Assembly: GCA_035772405.1 (NCBI GenBank)
Contig: JAYKKM010000142.1
Span: forward strand, 2,570,501 to 2,634,500
Source: Chrysogorgia sp. JL179-B06
Lineage: Eukaryota > Cnidaria > Anthozoa > Scleralcyonacea > Chrysogorgiidae
Reading direction: 5' to 3'
DNA length: 64,000 nucleotides
The notes beneath the pieces were generated by a model that searched no databases, was not told the origin of the DNA, and worked only from the letters and a program-made list of their open reading frames with translations. Positions 40,861 through 55,300 of this stretch are shown one piece after another. The position numbers and the translations under genes are program-made. The first letter of the stretch is position 1. Every line of letters starts with the position of its first letter.

Positions 40861-41993
40861 ATTTTACGTTCAGGCGCAGAAGCAAGGATGGAAAATTCAT
40901 CTGTTAAACTATTTTGTTACCGTACTATCGTCAAATGGCTGTTATCATTGGAAGGATTTTTTTGTATAAGATCTGGAGTGTTCTTGTATTTCTGGCGGGT
41001 AATGAAACGAGGTTCGTTTTATGCCATTTTACAAACTTACTGCTCGTATTTTCTTCGGTCTAAAGCTTAAAATCAACTTCGTACACAGCGTAGTATCTGA
41101 CGCAGACATCTACACATTTGCATATTTTGACAAGTTCAATAGTCCCAGAGGACAGACCATTTAGTTTAAAAGCGCGGTTAATTGTATTTAAGGAATTAAC
41201 GATCTACGATGCGGCTTTGAGACAAAGATTTTTCATGCGAAACAAAGAGAATGACTAATTCGTAGTCCCGAGAGTATTCTCAACGTCGTTCTTGCTCTGT
41301 TTACAACGCAACTCTGAGCATTTTCACTTCTTCACGACAACGGGAACTTGCTGAGAAGAGAGCAGTTCCTTGATGGTGACTTCAGCACAAAGTACAAACA
41401 CTACAATCGTTTTCGCAGAACTGGACCGTTTGGAGGTAATAAAACAAGCTTCAAACATCAAATACGGTAGTCAATTTACCTTCGCTTCATTCAAATGCTT
41501 AAATTCGCGCTGTTCGTTGACGTTTTGTGGGACAGGTCGCGAGGTCGCTGCGCCTTAGATATTCAAGTGCCTAATGTGGTCGTTTAAAGACTTGTTTGCT
41601 GTTCGTTATTTGTTCGTTGTTCAAACAATTGCAATGGTTCTTTATGCCATATTGCTACTTTTATTCAATCTACTGAAAATCTCTTTATTGTGAGTGCAAT
41701 AGCGGATTTAATGTCAATAGAACCAATTGTACAAGCAAGTACATTGATAAATTTAGAGAAGGCTTTTTCAACCATAACATTCATCTTACTTTATTTATTT
41801 AGCAGACAATTCCAATTCTTCTTTATGCAATATGAATTCCACCTGTGTTAATTCTATTGAAAGTGGCTTTATTGTGAGTGCAATACTGGATTTGATGGCA
41901 ATGGAATCAATTATTCAAGTAAGTACACTACAGTATATTATATATTCACAGAATTGTATTTCGCATATCCCACTAGACTACAAGTCCTACTAC
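40861..41993. other. unique stretch with an exon-like imperfect duplication
   Basis: About 41620-41745 and 41805-41930 are similar and each encodes a stretch ending FIVSAI.DLM..E.I.Q, followed by GCAAGT in the first and GTAAGT in the second, as at splice donors. No complete gene could be built around them. Confidence 0.45.
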
Positions 41994-42480
41994 AAGTCTG
42001 TCAGTGTTTCTTGATTATTGCTAGAGATATTTTAAAGACGAATTTGTTTCTATGGCGGCTAAAGAGAGGGAAAATACGCGCGCGAGGAAAGGAACCATTC
42101 ATTCTCACAAGCTCAACTTATGTTTCCGCTTAATTTAATAGCAGAGCGTACATATGACGTATGTTGTTGATGTTTATCCTCATTCATCATTACAAAACCT
42201 TCGTTTATAATAGAGTAAAAGCAACAGATTCACATTGTTTTGCATCCTCATGGAAGTAAAATTGTAATTGCCGGTGAGACGCTATCCTACCATTCAGGAA
42301 ATTAAATGTGCTGTTACAGGGGCAAGGATTTGTAAAAACCTGTTTCGCAACATATTTTGATAGATAACATGGGTGGACTATTATTATGCGGAGGCTTCAG
42401 TTCTCATTTTATTTCTTTGGGTTTCTTCTTTATTTCACTTCAACTGGGCATCTTTACTAATTTTACGTTCAATCTTTACT
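41994..42480. repeat. segmental duplication, copy 2 (uninterrupted)
   Basis: Sister of copy 1 without the LINE. Its right end (ATCTTTACTAATTC) runs directly into the 16-bp satellite, whereas copy 1 continues TTTACGTTCAGGCGC at that point. Confidence 0.88.
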
Positions 42481-42484
42481 AATT

Positions 42485-44678
42485 CTTACAACAGTCGAAG
42501 CTTACAACAGTCGAAGCTTACAACAGTCGAAGCTTACAACAGTCGAAGCTTACAACAGTCGAAGCTTACAACAGTCGAAGCTTACAACAGTCGAAGCTTA
42601 CAACAGTCGAAGCTTACAACAGTCGAAGCTTACAACAGTCGAAGCTTACAACAGTCGAAGCTTACAACAGTCGAAGCTTACAACAGTCGAAGCTTACAAC
42701 AGTCGAAGCTTACAACAGTCGAAGCTTACAACAGTCGAAGCTTACAACAGTCGAAGCTTACAACAGTCGAAGCTTACAACAGTCGAAGCTTACAACAGTC
42801 GAAGCTTACAACAGTCGAAGCTTACAACAGTCGAAGTTTATCACAGTCGAAGTTTATCACAGTCGAAGCTTACAACAGTCGAAGTTTATCACAGTCGAAG
42901 CTTACAACAGTCGAAGTTTATCACAGTCGAAGTTTATCACAGTCGAAGTTTATCACAGTCGAAGTTTATCACAGTCGAAGTTTATCACAGTCGAAGTTTA
43001 TCACAGTCGAAGTTTATCACAGTCGAAGTTTATCACAGTCGAAGTTTATCACAGTCGAAGTTTATCACAGTCGAAGTTTATCACAGTCGAAGTTTATCAC
43101 AGTCGATGTTTATCACAGTCGAAGTTCATCACAGTCGAAGTTCATCACAGTCGAAGTTCATCACAGTCGAAGTTCATCACAGTCGAAGTTCATCACAGTC
43201 GAAGTTCATCACAGTCGAAGTTCATCACAGTCGAAGTTCATCACAGTCGAAGTTCATCACAGTCGAAGTTCATCACAGTCGAAGTTCATCACAGTCGAAG
43301 TTCATCACAGTCGAAGTTCATCACAGTCGAAGTTCATCACAGTCGAAGTTCATCACAGTCGAAGTTCATCACAGTCGAAGTTCATCACAGTCGAAGTTCA
43401 TCACAGTCGAAGTTCATCACAGTCGAAGTTCATCACAGTCGAAGTTCATCACAGTCGAAGTTCATCACAGTCGAAGTTCATCACAGTCGAAGTTCATCAC
43501 AGTCGAAGTTCATCACAGTCGAAGTTCATCACAGTCGAAGTTCATCACAGTCGAAGTTCATCACAGTCGAAGTTCATCACAGTCGAAGTTCATCACAGTC
43601 GAAGTTCATCACAGTCGAAGTTCATCACAGTCGAAGTTCATCACAGTCGAAGTTCATCACAGTCGAAGTTCATCACAGTCGAAGTTCATCACAGTCGAAG
43701 TTCATCACAGTCGAAGTTCATCACAGTCGAAGTTCATCACAGTCGAAGTTCATCACAGTCGAAGTTCATCACAGTCGAAGTTCATCACAGTCGAAGTTCA
43801 TCACAGTCGAAGTTCATCACAGTCGAAGTTCATCACAGTCGAAGTTCATCACAGTCGAAGTTCATCACAGTCGAAGTTCATCACAGTCGAAGTTCATCAC
43901 AGTCGAAGTTCATCACAGTCGAAGTTCATCACAGTCGAAGTTCATCACAGTCGAAGTTCATCACAGTCGAAGTTCATCACAGTCGAAGTTCATCACAGTC
44001 GAAGTTCATCACAGTCGAAGTTCATCACAGTCGAAGTTCATCACAGTCGAAGTTCATCACAGTCGAAGTTCATCACAGTCGAAGTTCATCACAGTCGAAG
44101 TTCATCACAGTCGAAGTTCATCACAGTCGAAGTTCATCACAGTCGAAGTTCATCACAGTCGAAGTTCATCACAGTCGAAGTTCATCACAGTCGAAGTTCA
44201 TCACAGTCGAAGTTCATCACAGTCGAAGTTCATCACAGTCGAAGTTCATCACAGTCGAAGTTCATCACAGTCGAAGTTCATCACAGTCGAAGTTCATCAC
44301 AGTCGAAGTTCATCACAGTCGAAGTTCATCACAGTCGAAGTTCATCACAGTCGAAGTTCATCACAGTCGAAGTTCATCACAGTCGAAGTTCATCACAGTC
44401 GAAGTTCATCACAGTCGAAGTTCATCACAGTCGAAGTTCATCACAGTCGAAGTTCATCACAGTCGAAGTTCATCACAGTCGAAGTTCATCACAGTCGAAG
44501 TTCATCACAGTCGAAGTTCATCACAGTCGAAGTTCATCACAGTCGAAGTTCATCACAGTCGAAGTTCATCACAGTCGAAGTTCATCACAGTCGAAGTTCA
44601 TCACAGTCGAAGTTCATCACAGTCGAAGTTCATCACAGTCGAAGTTCATCACAGTCGAAGTTTATCACAGTCGAAGTT
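42485..44678. repeat. 16-bp satellite array in three variant blocks
   Basis: About 137 tandem 16-mers. Block 1 (to about 42830) is AGCTTACAACAGTCGA, block 2 (42834-43105, with two block-1 units mixed in) AGTTTATCACAGTCGA, block 3 (43121-44660) AGTTCATCACAGTCGA, then one block-2 unit closes it. Three 16-mers give a 16-residue peptide period, which is why an 845-codon frame crosses the array; no stop word exists in any frame of the unit. Confidence 0.97.
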
Positions 44679-47600
44679 AAAACAAAGCTGTTTAACCTCG
44701 CATGAGGAGAAAACTCCAAATAGATGGAGAACAAATTGCTTTAACCCTAATATTAAAACGATGCCGCAGCCAATTTCACCAAATACAGTGCCCCAGCCAA
44801 AAACAGTGCCCCAGCCAAGTTCTCCAAATACATGGAGAACACATTGCTTTAAAACTCCGCATACATGGAGAACAAATTGCTTTAACCCTAAGGTTAAAAC
44901 AGTGAACTAAACAAAGTTGGTGATAAATAAAGCTCACATGAGGAACAAACTCCAAATACATGGAGAACAAATTTCTTTAACCCTAAGGTTAAAACAACGC
45001 ACCAGCCAATGAACGTGAGGACCTTAAACCAAACAAAATTGGTAATAAATAAACTTCGCATGAAGAACAAACTCCAAATACATGGAGAACAAATTTCATC
45101 AACCCTAAGGTTAAAACAACGCACCAGCCAATTTCTCCAGCCAAGTTCTTCAAATACATGGAGAACAAATTGTTTAACCCCAAGGTTAAAACAGTGCCCC
45201 AGCCAATGAACTTGAGGACCTAAACCAAACAAAATTGGTAATAAATAAACTTCGCATGAAGAACAAACTCCAAATACATGGAGAACAAATTTCATTAACC
45301 CTAAGGTTAAAACAACGCACCAGCCAATGAAGCTGAGCATCTTAAATCAAACAAAGTTTGTAATAAATAAACCTCACATGAGGAACAAACTCCAAATACA
45401 TGGAGAACAAATTGCTTTAATCCTTAGGTTAAAACAGCGCCCCAGCTAATTTCTCCAAATACAGTGCCCCAGCTAATTTCTCCAAATACAATGCTCCAGC
45501 CAAAAACAGTGCACCAGCCAGGTTCTCCAAATACACGGAGAACAAATTGCTTTAACCCTAAGGTTGTAACGGTGCCCCAGCTAATTTCTCCAAATACAGT
45601 GCTCCAGCCAAAAACAGTGTCCCAGCCAAGTTCTCCAAATATATGGAGCACAAATTGCTTTAACACTCCAAATACATGGACAACAAATTTCTTTAACCCT
45701 AATATTAAAACAGTGCTCCAGCCAATTTCACCAAATACAGTGCCCAAGCCAAAAACAGTGCCCCAGACAAGTTCTCCAAATACATGGAGAACAAATTGCA
45801 TTAAAACTCCGCATACATGGAGAACAAATTGCTTTAAGCCTAAGGTTAAAACAGTGCCCCAGCCAATGAAGGTGAGGACCTTAAACTAAACAAAGTTGGT
45901 GATAAATAAACCTCACATGAGGAACAAACTCCAAATACACTGGGAACAAATTGCTTAACCCTAAGGTTAAAAAAGTGCGCCAGCCAATGAAGCTGAGGAC
46001 CTGAAACAAAACAAAGTTGCGTTAAAACAAAGCTGTTTAACCTCGCATGAGGAGGAAACTCCAAATACATGGAGAACAAATTGCTTTAACCCTAAGGTTA
46101 AAACAGTGACCCAGCTAATTTCTCCAAATACAGTGCTCCACCAAAAACAGTGCCCGAGCCAAAAAACAGTGCCCGAGCCAAAAACAGTGCCCCAGCTAAT
46201 TTCTCCAAATACAGTGCTCCAGCCAAAAACAGTGCCCCAGCAAAGTTCTCCAAATACATGGAGAACAAATTGCTTTAACCCTAAGGTTAAAAAATGCCCA
46301 AGCAAATGAATTGGAGGAACCTAAACCAAACAAAGTTGGTAATGAATAAACTTATTTGGAACAAACTCCAAATACATGGAGAACAAATTTCTTAACCCCG
46401 AGGTTAAAACAGTGCCCCAGCCAATTTCTCCAAATACAGTGCCCCAGCGAATTTCTCCAAATACAGTGCCATAGCTAATTTCTCCAAATACAGTGCTCCA
46501 GCCAAAAACAGTGTCCCAGCCAAAAACAGTGTCCCAGCCAAGTTCTCCAAATACATGGAGAACAAATTGCTTTAACACTCCAAATACATGGACAACAAAT
46601 TTCTTTAACCCTAATATTAAAACGATGCCCCAGCCAATTTCACCAAATACAGTGCCCCAGCCAAAAACAGTGCCCCAGCCAAAAACAGTGCCCCAGACAA
46701 GTTCTCCAAATACATGGAGAACAAATAGCTTTAAAACTCCGCATACATGGAGAACAAATTGCTTTAACCCTAAGGTTAAAACAGTGAACTAAACAAAGTT
46801 GGTGATAAATAAACCTCACATGAGGAACAAACTCCAAATACATGGAGAACAAATTTCTTTAACCCTAATGTTAAAACAGTGCCGCAGCCAATTTCTCCAA
46901 ATACAGTGCCGCAGCTAATTTCTCCAAATACAGTGCTCCACCAAAAACAGTGCCCGAGCCAAAAAAAACAGTGCCCGACCGAAAAAAACAGTGCTCGAAC
47001 CAAAAACAGTGCCCCAGCCAAGTTCTCCAAATACATGGAGAACAAATTGCATTAACCCTAAGGTTAAAACAGTGTCCCAGCCAAAGAAGCTGAGGACCTT
47101 AAACTAAACAAAGTTGGTAATAAATAAACCTCGCATGAGGAATAAACTCCAAATGCTTGTACATGGAGAACAATTGCTTATCCCCAAGGTTAAAACAGTG
47201 CCCCAGCCAATGAAGCTGAGGACCTTAAACTAAAACAAAGTTGGTAATAAATAAACCTCGCATGAGGAACAAACTCCAAATACATGTACATGGAGAACAA
47301 GTGCTTTAACCATAAGGTTAAAACAGTGCCCCAGCTAATTTCTGCAAATGCAGTACCCCAGCTAATTCTCCAAATACAGTGCTCCAGCCAAAAACAGTGT
47401 CCCAGCAAAGTTCTCCAAATACATGGAGAACAAATTGCTTTAACACTCCAAATACATGGAGAACAAATTTATTTAACCCTAATATTAAAACAGTGCTCCA
47501 GCCAATTTCACCAAATACAGCGCCCCAGCCAAAAATAGTGCCCCAGACAAGTTCTCCAAATACACGGAGAACAAATTGCTTTAAAACTCCGCATACATGA

Positions 47601-47859
47601 AGAACAAATTGCTTTAACCCTAAGGTTAAAACAGTGCCCAAGCTAATTTCTCCAAATATGGTGCCCCAGCTAATTTCTCCAAATACAGCGCCCCAGCCAA
47701 GTTCTCCAAATACATGGAGAACAAATTGCTTTAAGCCTAAGGTTAAAACAGTGCCCCAGCCAATGAAGGGACGAACTTAAATCAAACAAAGTTGGTCAAA
47801 AATAAACGTCACACGAGGAACAAACTCCAAATACATGGAGAACAAATTGCTTTAACCCT

Positions 47860-48922
47860 AAGGTTAAAACAGTGCCTCAGCCAATTTCACTAAATACTGT
47901 GCCCCAGCCAAAAACAGTGCCCCAACCAAGTTCTCCAAATACATGGAGAACATATTGCTTAACCCTAAGGTTGAAACAGTACCCCAGCTAATTTCCCCAA
48001 ATACAGTGCCCCAGCTAATTTCTCTAAATACAGTGCCCCAGCTAATTTCTCTAAATACAGTGCTCCAGCTAATTTCTCTAAATACACCCCAGCCAAAAAC
48101 AGTGCCCCAGCCAAGTTCTCTAAATACATGGAGAACTAATTGTTTAACCACAAGGTTAAAACAGTGCCCCAGCCAATGAAGGTGAGGACCTTAAACTAAA
48201 CAAAGTTGGTGATAAATAAACCTCACATGAGGAACAAACTCCAAATACACTGGGAACAAATTGCTTTAACCCTAAGGTTAAAAAAGTGCGCCAGCCAATG
48301 AAGCTGAGGACCTAAAACAAAACAAAATTGCGTTAAAACAAAGCTGTTTAACCTCGCATGAGGAGAAAACTCCAAATACATGGAGAACAAATTGCTTTAA
48401 CCCTAAGGTTAAAACAGTGACCCAGCTAATTTCACCAAATACAGTGCTCCACCAAAAACAGTGCCCGAGCCAAAAAACAGTGGCCGAGCCAAAAATTGTG
48501 CCCCAGCTAATGAAGCTGTTAAACTAAAACAAAGTTGGTGATAAATAAACCTCACACGAGGAACAAACTCCAAATACATGGAGAACACATTTCTTTAAAC
48601 TTAATGTTAAAACAGTGCCTCAGCCAATTTCACTAAATACTGTGCCCCAGCCAAAAACAATGCCCCAACCAAGTTCTCCAAATACATGGAGAACATAATG
48701 CTTAACCCTAAGGTTGAAACAGTACCCCAGCTAATTTCCCCAAATACAGTGCCCCAGCTAATTTCTCTAAATACAGTGCCCCAGCTAATTTCTCTAAATA
48801 CAGTGCTCCAGCTAATTTCTCTAAATACACCCCAGCCAAAAACAGTGCCCCAGCCAAGTTCTCTAAATACATGGAGAACTAATTGTTTAACCACAAGGTT
48901 AAAACAGTGGCCCAGCCAATGA
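47860..48922. repeat. higher-order duplication, offset 743 bp
   Basis: 47860-48180 and 48603-48922 are nearly identical, including the unusual run of TAATTTCTCTAAATACAG sub-repeats. Related versions occur at 55886-56285 and 63170-63470. Confidence 0.85.
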
Positions 48923-51000
48923 AGGTGAGGACCTTAAACTAAACAAAGTTGGTGATAAATAAACCTGACATGAGTAACAAACTCCAAATACACTGGGAAC
49001 AAATTGCTTTAACCCTAAGGTTAAAAAAGTGCGCCAGCCAATGAAGCTGAGGACCTAAAACAAAACAAAATTGCGTTAAAACAAAGCTGTTTAACCTCGC
49101 ATGAGGAGAAAACTCCAAATACATGGAGAACAAATTGCTTTAACCCTATGGTTAAAACAGTGACCCAGCTAATTTCTCCAAATACAGTGCTCCACCAAAA
49201 ACAGTGCCCGAGCCAAAAAACAGTGGCCGAGTCAAAAACTGTGCCCCAGCTAATTTCTCCAAATACAGTGCTCCAGCCAAAAACAGTGCCCCAGCAAAGT
49301 TCTCCAAATACATGGAGAACAAATTGCTTTAACCCTAAGGTTAAAAAATGCCCCAGCAAATGAATTGGAGGAACCTAAACCAAACAAAGTTGGTAATGAA
49401 TAAACTTATTTGGAACAAACTCCAAATACATGGAGAACAAATTTCTTAACACCAAGGTTAAAATAGTGCCCCAGCTAATTTCTCCAAATACAGTGCCCCA
49501 GCTAATTTCTCCAAATACAGTGCCATAGCTAATTTCTCCAAATACAGTGCTCCAGCCAAAAACAGTGTCCCAGCTGAGTTCTCTAAATACATGGAGAACA
49601 AATTGCTTTAAAACTCCGCATACATGGAGAACAAATTGCTTTAACCCTAAGGTTAAAACAGTGAACTAAACAAAGTTGGTGATAAATAAACCTCACATGA
49701 GGAACAAACTCCAAATACATGGAGAACAAATTTCTTTAACCCTAATGTTAAAACAGTGCCCCAGCCAAGTTCTTCAAATACATGGAGAACAAATTGTTTA
49801 ACCCCAAGGTTAAAACAGTGCCCCAGCCAATGAACGTGAGGACCTTAAACCAAACAAAATTGGTAATAAATAAACTTCGCATGAAGAACAAACTCCAAAT
49901 ACATGGAGAACAAATTTCATTAACCCTAAGGTTAAAACAACGCACCAGCCAATGAAGCTGAGGATCTTAAATCAAACAAAGTTTGTAATAAATAAACCTC
50001 ACATGAGGAACAAACTCCAAATACATGGAGAACAAATTTCTTTAACCCTAATGTTAAAACAGTGCCCCAGCCAATTTCTCCAAATACAGTGCCCCAGCCA
50101 AGTTCTTCAAATACATGGAGAAGAAATTGTTTAACCCCAAGGTTAAACAGTGCCCGAGCCAAAAACAGTGCCCAGCTAATTTCTCCAAATACAGTGCTCC
50201 AGCCAAAAACAGTGCCCCAGCCAAGTTCTCTAAATACATGGAGAACAAATTGTTTAACCACAAGGTTAAAACAGTGCCCCAGCCAATGAAGATGAAGACC
50301 TTAAAGAAACAAAATTGGTAACAAATAAACTTCGCATGAGGAACAAACTCCAAATACATGTACATGGAGAACAATTGCTTATCCCCAAGGTTAAAACAGT
50401 GCCCAGCCAATGAAGATGAGGACCTTAAACCAAACAAAGTTGGTAATAAATAAACTTCAGATGAGGAACAAACTCCAAATACATGGAGAACAAATTGCTT
50501 TAACCCTAAGGTAAAAACAGTGCCCCTGCTAATTTCTCCAAATACAGTGCCCCAGCTAATTTCTCCAAATACATGGAGAACAAATTGTTTAACCCCAAGG
50601 TTAAAACAGTGCCCCAGCCAATGAATGTGAGGACCTTAAACCAAACAAAGTTGGTGATAAATAAACTTCGCATGAGGAACAAATTCCAAATACATGTAGA
50701 ACAATTGCTTAACCCAAAGATTAAAACAGTACCCCAGCCAATGAAGCTGAGGACCTTAAACCAAACAAAGTTGTGTTAAAACAAAGCTGTTTTAACCTCA
50801 CATGAGCAACAAACTCCAAATACATGGAGAACAAATTGCTTTGACCATAAGTTTAAGACAGTGCACCAAAAAGCAGTGCCCGAGCCAAAAACAGTGCCCC
50901 AGCTAATTTCTCCAAATACAGTGCTCCAGCCAAAAACAGTGCCCCAGCCAAGTTCTCCAAATACATGGAGAACAAATTGCTTTAACCCTAAGGTTAAAAA

Positions 51001-52362
51001 ATGCCCCAGCAAATGAATTGCAGGAACCTAAACCAAACAAAGTTGGTAATGAATAAACTTATTTGGAACAAACTCCAAATACATGGAGAACAAATTGCTT
51101 TAACCCTAATGTTAAAAAAGTGCCCTAGCCAATTTCACCAAATACAGTGCTCCAGCCAAAAACAGTGTCCCAACCAAATTCTCAAAATACATGGAGAACA
51201 AATTTCTTAACCGCAAGGTTAAAACAGTGCCCCAGGCAATGAAGGTGAGGACCTTAAACCAAACAAAGATGGTGATAAATAAACTTCGCATGAGGAACAA
51301 ATTCCAAATACATGCAGAACAATTGCCTAACCCAAAGATTAAAACAGTACCCCAGCCAATGTAGCTGAGGACCTTAAACCAAACAAAGTTGTGTTAAAAC
51401 AAAGCTGTTTTAACCTCACACGAGGAACAAACTCGAAATACATAGAGAACAAATTGGATTAACCATAAGGTTAAAACAGTGCACCAGCCAATGAATCTGA
51501 GGACCTTAAACCAAACAAATTTGTGTTAAAACACAGCTGTTTTAACCTCACATGAGGATCAAACTCCAAATACATGGGGAACAAATTGCTTTAACCATAA
51601 GGTTAAAAAAGTGCCCCAGCCAATAAAGGCGAGGACCTTAAACTAAACAAAGTTGGTAATAAATAAACCTCACATGAGGAACAAATTCCAAACACGTGGA
51701 GAACAATTGTTTAAACCTAAGGTTAAAACAGTGCCCCAGCCAATGAAGCTGAGGACCTTAAACCAAACAAAGTTATGTTAAAACAAAGCTGTTTTAACCT
51801 CACATGAGGAACAAACTCGAAATACATAGAGAACAAATTGGTTTAACCATAAGGATAAAACAGTGCACCAGTCAATGAAGCTGAGGACCTTAAACCAAAC
51901 AAAGTTGTGCTAAAACAAAGCTGTTTTAACCTCACATGAGGAACAAACTCCAAATACATGGAGAACAAATTGCTTTAACGATAAGTTTAAAACAGTGCAC
52001 CAAAAACAGTGCCCGAGCCAAAAAACAGTGCCCGAGCCAAAAACAGTGCCCCAGCTAATTTCTCCAAATACAGTGCTCCAGCCAAAAACAGTGCCCCAGC
52101 CAAGTTCTCCAAATACATGGAGAACAAATTGCTTTAACCCTAAGGTTAAAAAATGCCCCAGCAAATGAATTGCAGGAACCTAAACCAAACAAAGTTGGTA
52201 ATGAATAAACTTATTTGGAACAAACTCCAAATACATGGAGAACAAATTGCTTTAACCCTAATGTTAAAAAAGTGCCCTAGCCAATTTCACCAAATACAGT
52301 GCTCCAGCCAAAAACAGTGTCCCAACCAAATTCTCAAAATACATGGAGAACAAATTTCTTAA
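51001..52362. repeat. higher-order duplication, offset 1152 bp
   Basis: The stretch starting ATGCCCCAGCAAATGAATTG at 51001 recurs at 52153 and again at 57142 with identical translation over 69 codons. Slightly changed copies begin near 59552, 60284 and 61053. Confidence 0.85.
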
Positions 52363-55300
52363 CCGCAAGGTTAAAACAGTGCCCCAGGCAATGAAGGTGA
52401 GGACCTTAAACAAAACAAAGTTGGTGATAAATAAACTTCGCATGAGGAACAAATTCCAAATACATGCAGAACAATTGCCTAACCCAAAGATTAAAACAGT
52501 ACCCCAGCCAATGTAGCTGAGGACCTTAAACCAAACAAAGTTGTGTTAAAACAAAGCTGTTTTAACCTCACACGAGGAACAAACTCGAAATACATAGAGA
52601 ACAAATTGGTTTAACCATAAGGTTAAAACAGTGCACCAGTCAATGAAGCTGAGGACATTAAACCAAACAAAGTTGTGCTAAAACAAAGCTGTTTTAACCT
52701 CACATGAGGAACAAACTCCAAATACATGGAGAACAAATTGCTTTAACGATAAGTTTAAAACAGTGCACCAAAAACAGTGCCCGAGCCAAAAAACAGTGCC
52801 CGAGCCAAAAACAGTGCCCCAGCTAATTTCTACAAATACAGTGCTCCAGCCAAAAACCGTGCCCCTGACAAGTTCTCCAAATACATGGAGAACAAATTGC
52901 TTTAACCCTAATGTTAAAAAAGTGCCCCAGCCAATTTCACCAAATACAGTGCTCCAGCCAAAAACAGTGTCCCAGCCAAGTTCTCAAAATACATGGAGAA
53001 CAAATTTCTTAACCCCAAGGTTAAAACAGTGCCCCAGCCAATGAAGGTGAGGACCTTAAACCAAAAAAAGTTGGTGATAAATAAACTTCGCATGAGGAAC
53101 AAATTCCAAATACATGCAGAACAATTGCTTAACCCAAAGATTAAAACAGTACCCCAGCCAATGTAGCTGAGGACCTTAAACCAAACAAAGTTGTGTTAAA
53201 ACAAAGCTATTTTAGCCTCACATGAGGAACAAACTCGAAATACATAGAGAACAAATTGGTTTAACCTAAGGTTAAAAAAGTGCGCCAACCAATGAAGCTG
53301 AGGACCTAAAACAAAACAAAGTTGCGTTAAAACAAAGCTGTTTAACCTCGCATGAGGAGAAAACTCCAAATACATGGAGAACAAATTGCTTTAACCCTAA
53401 GGTTAAAACAGTGACCCAGCTAATTTCTCCAAATACAGTGCTCGACCAAAAACAGTGCCCGAGCCAAAAAACAGTGGCCGAGCCAAAAACAGTGCCCCAG
53501 CTAATTTCTCCAAATACAGTGCTCCAGCCAAAAACAGTGCCCCAGCAAAGTTCTCCAAATACATGGAGAACAAATTGCTTTTACCCTAAGGTTAAAAAAT
53601 GACCCAGCAAATGAATTGGAGGAACCTAAACCAAACAAAGTTGGTAATGAATAAACTTATTTGGAACAAACTCCAAATACATGGAGAACAAATTTCTTAA
53701 CCCCAAGTTTAAAACAGTGCCCCAGCTAATTTCTCCAAATACAGTGCCCCAGCTAATTTCTCCAAATACAGTGCCATAGCTAATTTCTCCAAATACAGTG
53801 CTCCAGCCAAAAACAGTGTCCCAGCCGAGTTCTCCAAATACATGGAGAACAAATTGCTTTAACACTCCAAATACATGGAGAACAAATTGCTTTAACCCTA
53901 AGGTTAAAACAGTGAACTAAACAAAGTTGGTGATAAATAAACCTCACATGAGGAACAAACTCCAAATACATGGAGAACAAATTTCTTTAACCCTAATGTT
54001 AAAACAGTGCCCCAGCCAATTTCTCCAAATACAGTGCCCCAGCCAAAAACAGTGCCCCAGCTAAGTTCTTCAAATACATGGAGAACAAATTGTTTAACCC
54101 CAAGGTTAAAAAAGTGCCCCAGCCAATGAACGTGAGGACCTTAAATCAAACAAAATTGGTAATATATAAACTTCGCATGAAGAACAAACTCCAATTACAT
54201 GGAGAACAAATTTCATTAACCCTAAGGTTAAAACAACGCACCAGCCAATGAAGCTGAGGATCTTAAATCAAACAAAGTTGGTAATAAATCAACCTCACAT
54301 GAGGAACAAACTCCAAATACATGGAGAACAAATTTCTTTAACCCTAATGTTAAAACAGTGCCCCAGCCAATTTCTCCAAATACAGTGCCCCAGCCAAGTT
54401 CTTCAAATACATGGAGAAGAAATTGTTTAACCCCAAGGTTAAAACAGTGCCCCAGCCAATGAAGGTGAGGACCTTAAACCAAACAAAATTGGTAATAAAT
54501 AAACTTCGCATGAAGAACAAACTCCAAATACATGGAGAACAAATTTCATTAACCCTAAGGTTAAAACAGTGCCCTAGCCAATGAAGCTGAGGACTTTAAA
54601 CCAAGCAAAGTTTGTAATAAATAAACCTAACATGAGGAATAAACTCCAAATACATGGAGAACAAATTGCTTTAATCCTAAGGTTAAAACAGTGCCCCAGC
54701 TAATTTCTCCAAATACAGTGCCCCAGCTAATTTCTCTAAATACAGTGCTCCACCAAAAACAGTGCCCGAGCCAAAAAAACAGTGCCCGAGCCAAAAAACA
54801 GTGCTTGAACCAAAAACAGTGCCCCAGCCAAGTTCTCCAAATACATGGAGAACAAATTGCTTTAATCCAAAGGTTAAAACAGTGCCCCAGCTAATTTCTC
54901 CAAATACAGTGCCCCAGCTAATTTCTCCAAATACAGTGCTCCGCCAAAAACAGTGCCCGAGCCAAAAAAACAGTGCCCGAGCCAAAAAACAGTGCTCGAA
55001 CCAAAAACAGTGCCCCAGCTAAGTTCTCAAAATACATGGAGAACAAATTGCTTTAATCCTAAGGTTAAAACAGTGCCCCAGCTAATTTCTGCAAATACAG
55101 TGCCCCAGCTAAATTCTCCAAATACAGTGCCCGGCCAAAAACAGTGCCCCAGCCAAGTTCTCCAAATACATGGAGAACAAATTGCTTTAACACTCCAAAT
55201 ACATGGACAACAAATTTCTTTATCCCTAATATTAAAACGATGCCCCAGCCAATTTAACCAAATACAGTGCCCCAGCCTAAAACAGTGCCCCAGCCAAGTT

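Noticed and set aside
42485..44678. CRISPR-like array
   Set aside because: 16-bp units are directly contiguous without spacers, in a eukaryotic context; it is a satellite.
42373..44910. 845-codon open frame with a 16-residue repeat
   Set aside because: Follows from a 16-bp satellite unit that contains no stop word in any frame; variants do not respect codons, and the frame simply runs into the next satellite.
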